Assembly (NCBI RefSeq): GCF_023347535.1
Contig: NZ_CP094473.1
Span: 1,612,001 to 1,676,000 of the forward strand
Reading direction: 5' to 3'
Length of the DNA stretch: 64,000 bases
Source of the DNA: Faecalibacterium sp. HTF-F
Lineage (GTDB): Bacteria; Bacillota; Clostridia; Oscillospirales; Ruminococcaceae
Each line of letters starts with the position of its first letter. Position 1 is the stretch's first letter. This document shows positions 15,183 through 24,086 of the stretch, one piece after another. The notes under the pieces are model-generated. The model was not told the DNA's origin, did no database searches, and was given only the letters and a program-made list of their open reading frames with translations. The translations under genes and the position numbers were made by a program.

Positions 15183-17342
15183 TTAGATCTCATACCACTT
15201 GATCTCGTTGGCATCCAGATGCAGAGCAAAGCTGCTGCCGTCTGTGGTGTAAACGGTGGTGTCCTGCGGCTCGTACGTGTTGTTCACCACACAATACTTG
15301 CCGTTCTTGACGTAGGCGTGAACTTCTACATTATAATTGGAGCTGAACCATGTATGCAGTTCCTCCTCGCTGTGGGCACTCCACAGGATAGCGCGGTAAA
15401 GGGTGCGGCTGTTGGCAAAACTGTAAGGCACACCGCTGATGTACACGGCACGACCCTTGCCGAAGTCGTGTGCCGCCATCTGCACTTCTTTGTTCCGCTG
15501 CACCAGCACCTCGGTGCCTTCCAGCGCATAGATGTTCTTCTTACCTTCGCCAAAGTCGATGGGCTGGTCGGCGTCTTTCAGGATGAAGTGGTCCGGGTGT
15601 TCTTCCCAGTTGTACTTGTCGTAGTTCAGGGTGAAGCCGTTTTCTTCTTCCACGCCCAACACGCTGGCAAGCTGGAGAATGTGGCCCTGATACGGGTGAC
15701 CGGAAGGCTCACCCACGCCGATAAAGCCGCCGCCGTTCCAGACGAACTTGCGGATAGCGGAGGAGATCTCCGGGTCTTCCCACCAGATGCCGCCGGTGTG
15801 TGCGGTGTCGGCATCGCCGACATTGATAATGACATCCAACGAATCCAGCAGATGCGGGTCGTTCTTGATATCCTCAAAGCTGATAAACTTCACATCAAAG
15901 GGCGCACCGGACAGCATCTCAATGACACCGGCATAGCTATAGTTCTGCTTGTAATAGAGGGCGTGATGTACCATGTGACAGCCCCAAGCCCGCATTTTAC
16001 CCCAACAGTTCAGCACGGCCACTCGCTTGACACAGTAGGGTGTAGTGCCCTTGATGTTCTCGTACAGTTCGCGGAACTCGTTGCAGACGCTCTCCACGTA
16101 GTCCACGAACTCCGGGAACTGCAAGGCCAGTTTCAGATAGCCGCCATAGCCGATGCGGTCGATGGGCTTGCGCAGGATAGCGCGGCGGGCTGTAACCCAG
16201 TTCTCCTTGGCTTCCCGCACCGGGTCGCCGCCCTCGTGGAAGGTGTCGGGGAAGAAGTACGGCAGGAAACGGCCCTCGGTGTACTTCACGCCCTCAATGT
16301 CAGAGATCAGGCGCAGGGTGGAGCCGTTGCCCACGCTGCCCACTACGGCATCCAGTCCGATGGTCTTGAACTCCGGCATGAAAGGTTCGGTGCCGATCCA
16401 GTGATCGCCGAGGAACATCATGGCTTCGCACCCGCACTCGTGGGTGATATCCACCATCTCCTTGGCAAGCTTTGCCACCTCGCGGCGCTGGAAGGCCTGA
16501 AAATCCCGGAATTCCTTGCTGGGTACCCGGTACTGGTTGTTGTAGTAGCCCTGATCGATGATGTACTCCGGGCGGAACTTATAGCCAACCTCCTGCTCGA
16601 ACTGGCTGAGGATATAGGGGCTGACCGAGGCGGAATAGCCGTACCAGTCCACGAACTTCTCCCGCTTCAGCTCGTCGAAGATCAGGGTGAACTGGTGGAA
16701 GAAGGTGGTGTAGCGGATAACGTTAACATAGGGGTGCTCTGCAATGAACTTGCGCAGGCGCTCCATGGAATACTTGTGGGTCTTGGGCTGACGCACGTCA
16801 AAGGTGATCTGGTGCTCAAAATTCGTCCAGCCGTTGGTGGTAGCGTTGTACATATGCACCGGGTCCCAGATGAGGTAAGCCAGAAAACTGACGGTATACT
16901 CATGGAACGGTACGGCCTGTACGGTCACACTGCCGTCGGCGTAGCTCCACTGCTCCGGCGGCACGGGCTGACCGGTGGTTCGATCCATGACCTCCCACCA
17001 GCGGGTGATGTCGTCGTTGGTGTTCACCTGCATCAGCTCCGGGCTGATGCCCTTCATCAGCGGGATGGTCACGGTGTCGCCGGGGGCGGTGTAAAAGCCG
17101 GTCATGATGTAGCACTGCTGCACCTCGTCCGGGTTTGCCTTTGCCCATGCGTTGTCCTTGCGGGTGGTATAGTAGGTGGAGTAGATCTTGGCGTCCGCAT
17201 CCTTGAGCTGCTGCGGGAAGTCGGTGCCATCGCAGTCGCGGATGGCATCGGCACCCCACTTTTTTAAGATCTCCAATGTTTCGGGCACAACGTCCAAGTC
17301 TGTGGGAATGGTCACGCGCCCGGTCTTTCTCAGTTCGTCCAT
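15183..17342 (-). CDS. lnpA: 1,3-beta-galactosyl-N-acetylhexosamine phosphorylase (GH112)
   Basis: The 719-aa cytoplasmic enzyme splits lacto-N-biose or galacto-N-biose with phosphate into galactose 1-phosphate and GlcNAc or GalNAc. The protein matches GH112 throughout: RVTIPTDLDVVPETLEILKK at the start, an ADAIRDCDGTDFP pocket, and the general acid in MFLGDHWIGTEP. That Asp falls at residue 313, the position reported for the Bifidobacterium longum enzyme. ATG 17342 follows a GGAGAG site. It is the last gene of the transporter operon, so imported disaccharide is phosphorolysed at once. The kinase NahK for the released hexosamine is encoded at 22138. No galT or galE for galactose 1-phosphate is in this window. 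Confidence 0.95.
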   Translation of the reverse strand: MDELRKTGRVTIPTDLDVVPETLEILKKWGADAIRDCDGTDFPQQLKDADAKIYSTYYTTRKDNAWAKANPDEVQQCYIMTGFYTAPGDTVTIPLMKGISPELMQVNTNDDITRWWEVMDRTTGQPVPPEQWSYADGSVTVQAVPFHEYTVSFLAYLIWDPVHMYNATTNGWTNFEHQITFDVRQPKTHKYSMERLRKFIAEHPYVNVIRYTTFFHQFTLIFDELKREKFVDWYGYSASVSPYILSQFEQEVGYKFRPEYIIDQGYYNNQYRVPSKEFRDFQAFQRREVAKLAKEMVDITHECGCEAMMFLGDHWIGTEPFMPEFKTIGLDAVVGSVGNGSTLRLISDIEGVKYTEGRFLPYFFPDTFHEGGDPVREAKENWVTARRAILRKPIDRIGYGGYLKLALQFPEFVDYVESVCNEFRELYENIKGTTPYCVKRVAVLNCWGKMRAWGCHMVHHALYYKQNYSYAGVIEMLSGAPFDVKFISFEDIKNDPHLLDSLDVIINVGDADTAHTGGIWWEDPEISSAIRKFVWNGGGFIGVGEPSGHPYQGHILQLASVLGVEEENGFTLNYDKYNWEEHPDHFILKDADQPIDFGEGKKNIYALEGTEVLVQRNKEVQMAAHDFGKGRAVYISGVPYSFANSRTLYRAILWSAHSEEELHTWFSSNYNVEVHAYVKNGKYCVVNNTYEPQDTTVYTTDGSSFALHLDANEIKWYEI

Positions 17343-17381
17343 GGGAAACTCTCCTTTTGCCTCTCTTTGAATTGTAGGGGG

Positions 17382-17570
17382 TCAATCGTAGGCGGCGTTA
17401 TACAGCGCCAGCACTGCCAGCAGCAGCGCTACGCCCACCAGCATGATGCCAAGCCCTGCCAGTTGTCCGGTCATTTTCCAGCCGGACACCACCAGCACCA
17501 GTGCCAGCACGAACAGCACCAGCATCAGGATCATGCGCAGGGCGGGATGGTTTTTCCAGTATGCTTTCAT
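17382..17570 (-). CDS. Small two-helix membrane protein of the lacto-N-biose operon
   Basis: The 62-aa protein has two hydrophobic helices (LRMILMLVLFVLALVLVVSG and AGLGIMLVGVALLLAVLALY). It sits between the second permease and the GH112 gene with gaps of 11 and 39 bases, so it is part of the operon. Similar small membrane proteins accompany GH112 genes in related bacteria (I recall the family name DUF6903). The role is unknown. Confidence 0.7.
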   Translation of the reverse strand: MKAYWKNHPALRMILMLVLFVLALVLVVSGWKMTGQLAGLGIMLVGVALLLAVLALYNAAYD

Positions 17571-17581
17571 CGTTTGTCACC

Positions 17582-18478
17582 TTAACCTTTCAGGCCGCCC
17601 ACGGTCATGCCCTGCGTCAGCTGCCGCTGCACGCAGATGTACAAAATCAGGGTGGGCAGCATCACCAGCACAAGGCCTGCGTACATGGTACCGTACTGGG
17701 CGGCGCTCTGCTGCGCCTGCATCAGGTTCAAAAGACCTACCGGCAGGGTGCGGGGTGCCTTGGTGGAGCTCATCAGGGTCATGGAGATGATATACTCGTT
17801 CCAGAAGGACAGGAAGTTGAACAGGATAATGGTGATGATGGAGGGCTTTGCCATGGGGAAGATGATGCGGGTCATGGTGGAAAAATAGCTTGCACCGTCG
17901 ATATAGGCGGCCTCCTCAAAATCGTGGGGCAGGGTGGCAAAGTAGCCCGACAGCAGGTAGATGGTAAAGGGCAGCGCGGTGGCGGCGTATACCACCGCCA
18001 GCACCACCAGATTGTTCAGCAGAAAGCCGCTGCCGAAGTGGCTTTTCAGCCACACATCGCTGTCCCGCAGCATCAAAAAGATGGGCACCACGATGTAGTT
18101 CACGTTGATGAACAGGCCCGCCATGAACAGGGTGTTCAGTACCTTGCACCCCTTGAAGTGGAAGCGGGACAGGCAGTAGGCGGCGGGCAGGGCAACGACC
18201 AGCAGCAGTGCCAGCGCCAGCGCGGTGACGATGACCGAGTTGAGCATATATTCGCCCATTTTCGCGCCGTTCCATGCGTTGACGAAGTTCTGCCAGTAGA
18301 ACCCGGCGGGCAGTGCCCAGGGGTTGCCGTAGAACTCTGCATTCTGCTTGATGGAGGCCATGAACACCCATGCCACCGGCACGATGATGGTAACGGCCAG
18401 CAGAACCAGCACAAAATAGATGAAAAACTTGTACAGACCTTCCGCAGAGCGGGAAGATTTTTCGGTGGTATTCTGCAT
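17582..18478 (-). CDS. Carbohydrate ABC transporter permease, MalG type
   Basis: The 298-aa inner-membrane protein has six predicted helices and a permease EAA loop in the region ATLPHDFEEAAYIDGASYF...IIFPMAKPS. It ends in the MalG-like QRQLTQGMTVGGLKG. It is the second permease of the lacto-N-biose/galacto-N-biose importer and follows the first permease by 12 bases. No ATPase is encoded here. As in many sugar importers of this family, a shared MsmK-like ATPase elsewhere is likely. Confidence 0.93.
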   Translation of the reverse strand: MQNTTEKSSRSAEGLYKFFIYFVLVLLAVTIIVPVAWVFMASIKQNAEFYGNPWALPAGFYWQNFVNAWNGAKMGEYMLNSVIVTALALALLLVVALPAAYCLSRFHFKGCKVLNTLFMAGLFINVNYIVVPIFLMLRDSDVWLKSHFGSGFLLNNLVVLAVVYAATALPFTIYLLSGYFATLPHDFEEAAYIDGASYFSTMTRIIFPMAKPSIITIILFNFLSFWNEYIISMTLMSSTKAPRTLPVGLLNLMQAQQSAAQYGTMYAGLVLVMLPTLILYICVQRQLTQGMTVGGLKG

Positions 18479-18490
18479 CTTCTTCCCTCC

Positions 18491-19375
18491 TTAAAATTCC
18501 AGCGTATCGCGGTTGGTGACCTTGTTGACACAGGCAGACAGGGCAAACGAGAACAGGAAGATGACCACGCCGATGGCCATACTGTAACCATACAGGCCAG
18601 CGTCTTTCTGGCTGTACATATAGCTCAGCGCCACATCCGATGCGCCGTTGGGCCCGCCGCTGGTCATGGCCTTGACGAAGAGGAAGGCCATGTTGATGGT
18701 AGAGATGATAAAGAAGGTGAGGGTGGTGCGGATATTCGTCCAGATGAGGGGGATGGTGATCTGGAAGAACTGGGTCAGCCGCCCGGCACCGTCCAGATTG
18801 GCGCTCTCGTACAGGCTGATGGGCACGGCAGACATGGAGGCCATGTACATGACCATGTAGTAGCCGATGGCCTGCCACACCATGGCAATGATGATGGAGG
18901 GGATGACCAGTTTTTCGCCCTTCCACAGGATGGGGTCGCTCATGTTGCGGAACAGGCCGATGATGCTGTTCAGCATGCCGTTTTCCGGCTTATAGATGGC
19001 AGAGAAGATGCCGGAGATGACGACCACCGACAGGATGTTGGGGATGTAGAAGATGATGCGGAAAAAGTTCTGGCCTTTGATCTTCTCCCGGGTGAGGATG
19101 GCGGCAAATACCAGTGCAAAGGCGAAAGTAATCAGGGTGACCGTTACCACCAGCAGGATCATATTCTGCATGGAGCGGATGAACTGGGCGTCCCGCAGCA
19201 GATGCTGGAAGTTTTTAAGCCCCACAAAGGTCTCGTTGGGAGAATAGGCACCCCGCTCATACAAACTCATGCGGAACACGTTGAGGGTGGGCAGGATCAT
19301 AAAGAGGAAAAACAGGATGGTAGCCGGTGCCACACAGAGGAATACGAACCGTTTGCGGCTTTTATCCGTTCTCAT
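18491..19375 (-). CDS. Carbohydrate ABC transporter permease, MalF/UgpA type
   Basis: The 294-aa protein has six helices and the EAA loop with ISLYESANLDGAGRLTQFF. The start MRTDKSRKRFVFLCVAPATI is typical of UgpA-type permeases. It is the first permease of the importer and lies downstream of the binding protein, separated by a hairpin terminator (19417-19449). It should therefore be made at lower level than the binding protein. Confidence 0.93.
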   Translation of the reverse strand: MRTDKSRKRFVFLCVAPATILFFLFMILPTLNVFRMSLYERGAYSPNETFVGLKNFQHLLRDAQFIRSMQNMILLVVTVTLITFAFALVFAAILTREKIKGQNFFRIIFYIPNILSVVVISGIFSAIYKPENGMLNSIIGLFRNMSDPILWKGEKLVIPSIIIAMVWQAIGYYMVMYMASMSAVPISLYESANLDGAGRLTQFFQITIPLIWTNIRTTLTFFIISTINMAFLFVKAMTSGGPNGASDVALSYMYSQKDAGLYGYSMAIGVVIFLFSFALSACVNKVTNRDTLEF

Positions 19376-19416
19376 AGGGGATTGACCGCTCCTTTCTTGA
19401 TGGTACTGTACAGCCC

Positions 19417-19449
19417 AAAAAAGCGGAGGCGGTAAAAACCGCCCCCGCT
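19417..19449 (-). terminator. Intercistronic terminator between binding protein and permeases
   Basis: AGCGGAGGCGGT (19422-19433) pairs with ACCGCCCCCGCT (19438-19449) with one mismatch. A run of T follows on the minus strand. Read-through would give the permease and enzyme genes a fraction of the binding-protein transcript. Confidence 0.8.
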
Positions 19450-19462
19450 GGGCAGGGCTTAA

Positions 19463-20833
19463 TTACTCGATGATGTTGGCGCGCATCTGGTCGCTGGCGG
19501 ACTTGATGCCGTCGATCCACTGCTGCTCGGTCATGCTGCCGGACACCAGAGAGTTGACAGGGTCGAAGAACACGGTGCGCACTTCTACGCCGGGGATGGC
19601 GCTGAAGGCTGCAAAGTTGCCCATGGCGGCCTTTGCGCCGTTGTCGTAGATGGAGTAGAACATCTTGTTGTCGCCTTCCAGACTGTCGGCGATGCCCAGC
19701 ACAGGCTGGATAGCGCCGCTCTCGGCAAACAGCTTGCAGGCTTCGTCGCTGTACAGGTAAGCCACGAACTGCTTGGCGGCATCCTGATGCTCGGCACCGG
19801 CGGGGATCCATGCCTGCTCGAACCAGGTGTAGCTGTAACCATCGCCGCCGGCCTTGACAGCGGGCAGGGCGGTCATGCCCCACTCAAAGCCGTCTGCACG
19901 GGGAGCCTCGGCCATCTCGCCCACGATCCAGGTGCCGTTGGGCATGAACAGGGCCTTGTTGTCCAGCACCAGCTGCTGGTTCTGGGTAAAGTCCTGATCG
20001 TTGGCCTGTGCGGGGGTGATGGGGTTGGTGTAGGAAGCCAGCTTTGCCACGATATCAAAGCAGGTCTTTGCCTCGGGGGTGTCCCAGATGCCTTCTTCGT
20101 AGTGGGTAGCCTTGTTGAAGAAGTCGGGGCCGCCGGCAGCGTACATCAGCGCATAGAAGAAGGCGTCGAAGTAGCCGGTGGTGGGGTAAGTGAACAAGTA
20201 GGTGCCCTCAGCGGCAGCCTTGTCGCCCAGTGCCCACATCTCGTCCCAGGTCTTGGGCACGTCCCAGCCCTTTTCCTTCAGGAAACCGGCGTTGTAGAAC
20301 AGGCCGCAGGGGCTGTAGAACATGGGAGCCAGATAGGTTTTGCCGTCGCCGTAGGGGTTGGTCAGGGAGGTGTCGGTAAAGCCGCCGGCGATCTTCTCGC
20401 TCACCTTCTTGCTCTCGCCGGGCACGGTCATGCTCAGCACATCGGTGATGTCGGCGATCAGGTTGCCCTTGATGAACTGCTCGGTCAGGGCAGCTTCACG
20501 GCCGGTGGCCAGATGGACCACGTCGGGGTAGTCGCCGCCCTGCATGGAGGGGCCGATGACGTCCTCCAGCTTTTTGTCGGTGGTCAGGTCCACCTTGATG
20601 CCGGTCTGGGCGGTAAAGGCCTCGGTGACCTTTTTCCACATCTCAGCGCCGTAGCCGGTCTCGATGGCAGCAACCTTGATGGTGACGTCCGCAGCCACTG
20701 CGGAAGAAGTAGCGGCAGAAGATGCCGTGCTGGACGCGGTGGAGCTGGCAGCACCACCACAGGCAGCCAGGCTCAGTGCAGCGGCACCCACGCCAGCCGC
20801 TTTCAGAAAATTGCGACGAGAAATGCGTTTCAT
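19463..20833 (-). CDS. Sugar ABC transporter solute-binding lipoprotein
   Basis: The 456-aa extracytoplasmic receptor begins MKRISRRNFLKAAGVGAAAL with an RR motif followed by the lipobox SLAACGG, so it is lipid-anchored and perhaps exported by Tat. The mature part is a family 1 extracellular binding protein (VTEAFTAQTGIKVDLTTDKK and ALFMPNGTWIVGEM). It is the first gene of the GH112 operon and by context binds lacto-N-biose or galacto-N-biose. The divergent AraC gene lies 418 bases upstream. Confidence 0.93.
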   Translation of the reverse strand: MKRISRRNFLKAAGVGAAALSLAACGGAASSTASSTASSAATSSAVAADVTIKVAAIETGYGAEMWKKVTEAFTAQTGIKVDLTTDKKLEDVIGPSMQGGDYPDVVHLATGREAALTEQFIKGNLIADITDVLSMTVPGESKKVSEKIAGGFTDTSLTNPYGDGKTYLAPMFYSPCGLFYNAGFLKEKGWDVPKTWDEMWALGDKAAAEGTYLFTYPTTGYFDAFFYALMYAAGGPDFFNKATHYEEGIWDTPEAKTCFDIVAKLASYTNPITPAQANDQDFTQNQQLVLDNKALFMPNGTWIVGEMAEAPRADGFEWGMTALPAVKAGGDGYSYTWFEQAWIPAGAEHQDAAKQFVAYLYSDEACKLFAESGAIQPVLGIADSLEGDNKMFYSIYDNGAKAAMGNFAAFSAIPGVEVRTVFFDPVNSLVSGSMTEQQWIDGIKSASDQMRANIIE

Positions 20834-20920
20834 AGTGTATCCTCCATCATAAAATTCCGTTCAAAACACAGCCGGGGCAAACAGGCTTCGTCCGAGAGGG
20901 CTGTGGTTTTTTCTGGTTCC

Positions 20921-20949
20921 AATATAGAGGTTTTTACGGTTTGCAACAA
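20921..20949 (-). promoter_or_regulatory. Probable promoter of the lacto-N-biose operon
   Basis: On the minus strand TTGTTG (20949-20944) and TATATT (20926-20921) are 17 bp apart, 88 bases before the binding-protein start. The -35 is weak, which suits AraC-type activation. Confidence 0.55.
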
Positions 20950-20977
20950 GGTCTTTGTTGTTTCGTTTTTTAGAAAT

Positions 20978-21012
20978 ATTGCTTTTCGGAAATTTCTTTC
21001 AGCAAAAGCAAT
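20978..21012. promoter_or_regulatory. Inverted repeat in the divergent lacto-N-biose/AraC control region
   Basis: ATTGCTTTT (20978-20986) and AAAAGCAAT (21004-21012) are perfect 9-bp arms around 17 bases. The repeat lies just upstream of the operon promoter -35. It is a candidate regulator site only. Confidence 0.35.
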
Positions 21013-21120
21013 AAAATTTGTACTGTGGTTTTGGTACATTCTCCCCGCTTGTAACCAGTTTGACATATTTTTTGCACTCTATCGAAGGCAAAAGTATTGA
21101 ACCCGTCCAAAAATCAGGGC

Positions 21121-21149
21121 TTGCATTTTTTCTTCATTGCCTCTATAAT
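21121..21149 (+). promoter_or_regulatory. Promoter of the AraC/nahK unit
   Basis: TTGCAT (21121-21126) and TATAAT (21144-21149) are 17 bp apart. The transcript would have a 5' leader of about 95 bases before the AraC start. Confidence 0.7.
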
Positions 21150-21251
21150 AAGAAAAAACGTACGAAGCAACGCATCGTTTTTAGACTCGTATTTTTAGTA
21201 TCTTGCTTTTATTTTTATGTTTTTTGTTCTTCGCCTCAAAAGGAGCCATTT

Positions 21252-22118
21252 ATGAGTACCGAGCGATTTGATATCCGCCATGCTCCCGCTCCACGGGAAT
21301 CCTTCCGGCTGCTGTACATCAGCAAAAGCAAATTTGGCGGCGATTGGAACAGCACTGCCCACACCCATTCCTGCACAGAGCTGTTCTACTGTCTGAGCGG
21401 AGAAGGTCAGTTTTATTTAAGCGGTCAGCTTTATCCGGTCAAACCGGATGATATGATTATCGTCAATCCGCAGGTAGAGCATACCGAGTTGAGCCTGAAT
21501 GCTTCACCGCTGGAATACATTGTATTGGGCGTTGCTGGCATCGAGATCTTATTTGGAAAATCAGATTCTTCCTACGCCATATTCAACTGCCGGGAAAATC
21601 GGGAGCGGATGGTGACGCTGCTCCATATGCTGCTGGCCGAAGCAGACCGCAGTCTGGACGGCTGCGAAACGGTCTGCCAGGATCTGCTGGAAGTGCTGCT
21701 CATCTGGCTGGTGCGGTGTACCACGCTTTCTTTGCAGGTAGAGGAAACGCCCCGCTCCGACAGCCGGGAGTGTGTGGAGATCAAGCGGTATCTGGACAGC
21801 AACTACCGCGAAGATATCTCGCTGGATATCCTTGCTGAAATCGCCCACATCAACAAATACTATCTGGCCCATACCTTCCAAAAAGAGTATGGCATCTCTC
21901 CGATCACCTATCTGAACCGCCGCCGCATTGAGGAAAGCAAATATATGCTGGGCAACACCGGTTACAGTCTGGCGCAGATCAGCGAGTTGATGGGCTTTTC
22001 CTCTCCCAGCTATTTTTCCCAATGCTTCCGCAAGGCGGAAGGCTTGACCCCCAATGAATACCGCCGTCAGGTGCGGCAGGGACAACGCCCTGCCCCGTCA
22101 AAACGGCATGAAGTATAA
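21252..22118 (+). CDS. AraC family regulator of the lacto-N-biose locus
   Basis: The 288-aa protein has an N-terminal cupin-type sensor domain (HTHSCTELFYCLSGEGQFYL, then PVKPDDMIIVNPQVEHTE). A C-terminal AraC double HTH follows (DISLDILAEIAHINKYYLAH, then SPITYLNRRRIEESKYML and MGFSSPSYFSQCFRKAEGLT). The ATG at 21252 follows AAAAGGAG; the longer frame upstream crosses the promoter. It is divergent from the transport/GH112 operon and co-transcribed with nahK, so it is probably their sugar-responsive activator. Confidence 0.93.
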   Translation: MSTERFDIRHAPAPRESFRLLYISKSKFGGDWNSTAHTHSCTELFYCLSGEGQFYLSGQLYPVKPDDMIIVNPQVEHTELSLNASPLEYIVLGVAGIEILFGKSDSSYAIFNCRENRERMVTLLHMLLAEADRSLDGCETVCQDLLEVLLIWLVRCTTLSLQVEETPRSDSRECVEIKRYLDSNYREDISLDILAEIAHINKYYLAHTFQKEYGISPITYLNRRRIEESKYMLGNTGYSLAQISELMGFSSPSYFSQCFRKAEGLTPNEYRRQVRQGQRPAPSKRHEV

Positions 22119-22137
22119 CGAAAACGAGGAATTTATG

Positions 22138-23247
22138 ATGAAATCCGTTACCCTTTCTCTGCTCCAGTCTGCCGCAAATGCCTTTGATTTTGGCGGGCCT
22201 GTGCTCTGCGATGCTCACCACTATGGTGAGGGGCATATCAACGACACCTTTGTGGTCTGGCGGGAAGATCATTCCAAACGCTTTATTTTGCAGCGCATCA
22301 ACACAGATACCTTTACTAACCCGGTGGGCCTGATGGAGAATATCTGCGGCGTGACCCGGCATCTGCGGGCGAAAATTCTTGCCGAGGGCGGCGACCCAGC
22401 ACGGGAAACGCTGAATGTCATCCCAACTTTGTCGGGGTCGACTTGCTATCTGGATGCAGACGGCGGCGCATGGCGTGCCTACGACTTTGTAGAAGATACC
22501 ATCTGTTTGCAGCAGGTCGGCAGCGAAACCGACTTCCGCACCGTGGCCGAGACACTGGGCAAATTCCAGAACCAGCTGGAGGATTACCCGGCCTCCACCC
22601 TCCACGAAACCATCGCCCGCTTCCACGACACGCCCAACCGCTATGCCAATTTTGAAAAAGCCCTCGCCGCCGATGCACTGGGCCGAGCAAAAAATATCAC
22701 GTCGGAAATCGAATTTATCCATGCGAGGGAGCAGGACTGTCATGTCCTGCTGGATCAGCTGGCAGCTGGCGAAATTCCTCTGCGTGTCACCCACAATGAC
22801 ACCAAGATCAACAATGTCCTCATCGATGCCGCTACCGGAAAAGGCATCTGTGTCATTGACCTCGACACCGTGATGCCGGGACTTTCGGCCTACGACTTCG
22901 GCGATTCCATCCGCACCGGTGCCAACGACTGCGCTGAGGACGAACCTGACCAGAGCAAAGTCCATTTTGACCTGCATCTGTACGAAGTGTTCGCCAAAGG
23001 GTATCTCTCCACTGCCGGGGCATCCATGAGCATGGCAGAAAAAAAGAGCCTTGCATGGGGTGCAAGGCTCATGACGCTGGAATGCGGCATCCGTTTTCTG
23101 ACTGACTATCTGGAGGGCGACCACTATTTCCGCATTGCCCGCCCGGATCACAACCTCGACCGCGCCCGCACCCAGTTCACACTGGTGCGGCAGATGGAAG
23201 AGGTTTTCGATCAGATGCTGGAAATCGTCTGCCCGGACAATCACTGA
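22138..23247 (+). CDS. nahK: N-acetylhexosamine 1-kinase
   Basis: The 369-aa kinase of the APH fold phosphorylates GlcNAc or GalNAc at C1 in the LNB/GNB pathway. It has GEGHINDTFVV and RFILQRINTDTF in the N-lobe and the catalytic loop VTHNDTKINNVL (Asp near residue 221). The metal-binding VIDLDTVMPG and YDFGDSIRTG follow. Length agrees with the 359-aa bifidobacterial NahK. Two ATGs stand in tandem (22135, 22138); the second lies at the better distance from GAGGA. The AraC gene ends 19 bases upstream. A terminator follows at 23277. Confidence 0.92.
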   Translation: MKSVTLSLLQSAANAFDFGGPVLCDAHHYGEGHINDTFVVWREDHSKRFILQRINTDTFTNPVGLMENICGVTRHLRAKILAEGGDPARETLNVIPTLSGSTCYLDADGGAWRAYDFVEDTICLQQVGSETDFRTVAETLGKFQNQLEDYPASTLHETIARFHDTPNRYANFEKALAADALGRAKNITSEIEFIHAREQDCHVLLDQLAAGEIPLRVTHNDTKINNVLIDAATGKGICVIDLDTVMPGLSAYDFGDSIRTGANDCAEDEPDQSKVHFDLHLYEVFAKGYLSTAGASMSMAEKKSLAWGARLMTLECGIRFLTDYLEGDHYFRIARPDHNLDRARTQFTLVRQMEEVFDQMLEIVCPDNH

Positions 23248-23276
23248 TTTCGCAATCTCCTCCATTCGGATACAGC

Positions 23277-23323
23277 AAGAAGCATGGACGCTCTCCTTTT
23301 CGGGGGCGTCCATGCTTCTTTTT
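23277..23323 (+). terminator. Rho-independent terminator after nahK
   Basis: A perfect 15-bp stem (23277-23291 with 23306-23320, AAGAAGCATGGACGC and its complement) is followed by TTT. The stretch 23324-23639 shows no convincing gene or RNA. Confidence 0.9.
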
Positions 23324-23639
23324 ACAGCTTATCCCTACACACCCATCAAATCGTCCTTTGAGGACGCTGGGAGCGTCGAGGACATGATGCGCTGCAGCAA
23401 ATTATGAAAGCCCTTTTCAGCCCTGACCAATCGCAATCCCCCAATGGCTATCATTGTAGCTGTAAATAGAAAAAACAGCTCAAGCAGCCTCCTATAAGTC
23501 CTACTATCACCGCTTTGCCGCAATAATTTTTTTCAAATTATCTTGACGCACCGTTCAATCTCGCTAGAACACTTCTTGATTTTAACACAATCGGATGTTA
23601 TCCTATTCTTATAGAAATCTCCGAAGGGCAGGTGTTTTC

Positions 23640-23968
23640 ATGTACAATCATCAGCTGGAAACCTTCATCCGTGTGGCGGATGCAGGCAGCTTCAACAAGG
23701 CGGCAGAGGAAAGCTACATCACGCCAACGGCCATCATCAAGCAGATCAACCTTATTGGAAGATGGACATCTTCAACCGCTGCGAAAACACCAACGATGTG
23801 CTGCTGGCAATTCCGGGCTGGGCCAATGTCCACCCATTGCTGAAAGTGATTCCAGTAGATTGGGATTACGGCATCCCCTATGGTATCCTGCACTCCCCGA
23901 ATCCAACGCCTGCCGTTCAGCGTTTTCTGGATGCGGCTAAAATAGCCAGCAAGGAATTGTATAGCTGA
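23640..23968 (+). pseudogene. LysR family regulator, internally deleted and frameshifted
   Basis: ATG 23640 opens a LysR HTH (MYNHQLETFIRVADAGSFNK, then ESYITPTAIIKQINL). After about 38 codons the frame loses sense. A second frame from 23762 gives the C-terminal end of a LysR effector domain: VLLAIPGWANVHPLLKVI, then IPYGILHSPNPTPAVQRFLD. About 190 residues are missing between them, so the gene is a deletion remnant. LysR genes of this type often neighbour flavodoxin and aldo-keto reductase operons like the one that follows. Confidence 0.85.
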
Positions 23969-23971
23969 TAC

Positions 23972-24026
23972 GCCACTGCAACGAGAAGCTGCTGCATGAG
24001 AAATCATGCAGTGGCTTTTTCTTTTT
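23972..24026 (+). terminator. Terminator after the lysR remnant
   Basis: GCCACTGC (23972-23979) pairs with GCAGTGGC (24008-24015) around an inner CTGCATG/CATGCAG hairpin, then TTTTTCTTTTT. Confidence 0.85.
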
Positions 24027-24039
24027 ACAAAAGATGCAC

Positions 24040-24070
24040 TGGACCTAAAGCTGACTCTAAGTGTTACAAT
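24040..24070 (+). promoter_or_regulatory. MerR-type promoter with 19-bp spacer
   Basis: TGGACC (24040-24045) and TACAAT (24065-24070) are 19 bp apart. The spacer holds an imperfect dyad (CTAAAGCTGACTCTAAG). A 19-bp spacer with a spacer dyad is typical of promoters twisted open by MerR-family activators. The dyad resembles AdhR/NmlR-type sites as I remember them. No merR gene is in the window. Confidence 0.6.
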
Positions 24071-24086
24071 CAAAGGGTCAAGCGGG

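Noticed and set aside
15099..17267. A 722-codon open frame on the plus strand across the GH112 gene
   Set aside because: The minus-strand frame is a full GH112 enzyme with its catalytic Asp; the plus frame has no recognisable motif.
17501..19435. Long His/Gln/Gly-rich open frame on the plus strand across the permease genes
   Set aside because: Low-complexity antisense shadow; the minus frames are two standard permeases.
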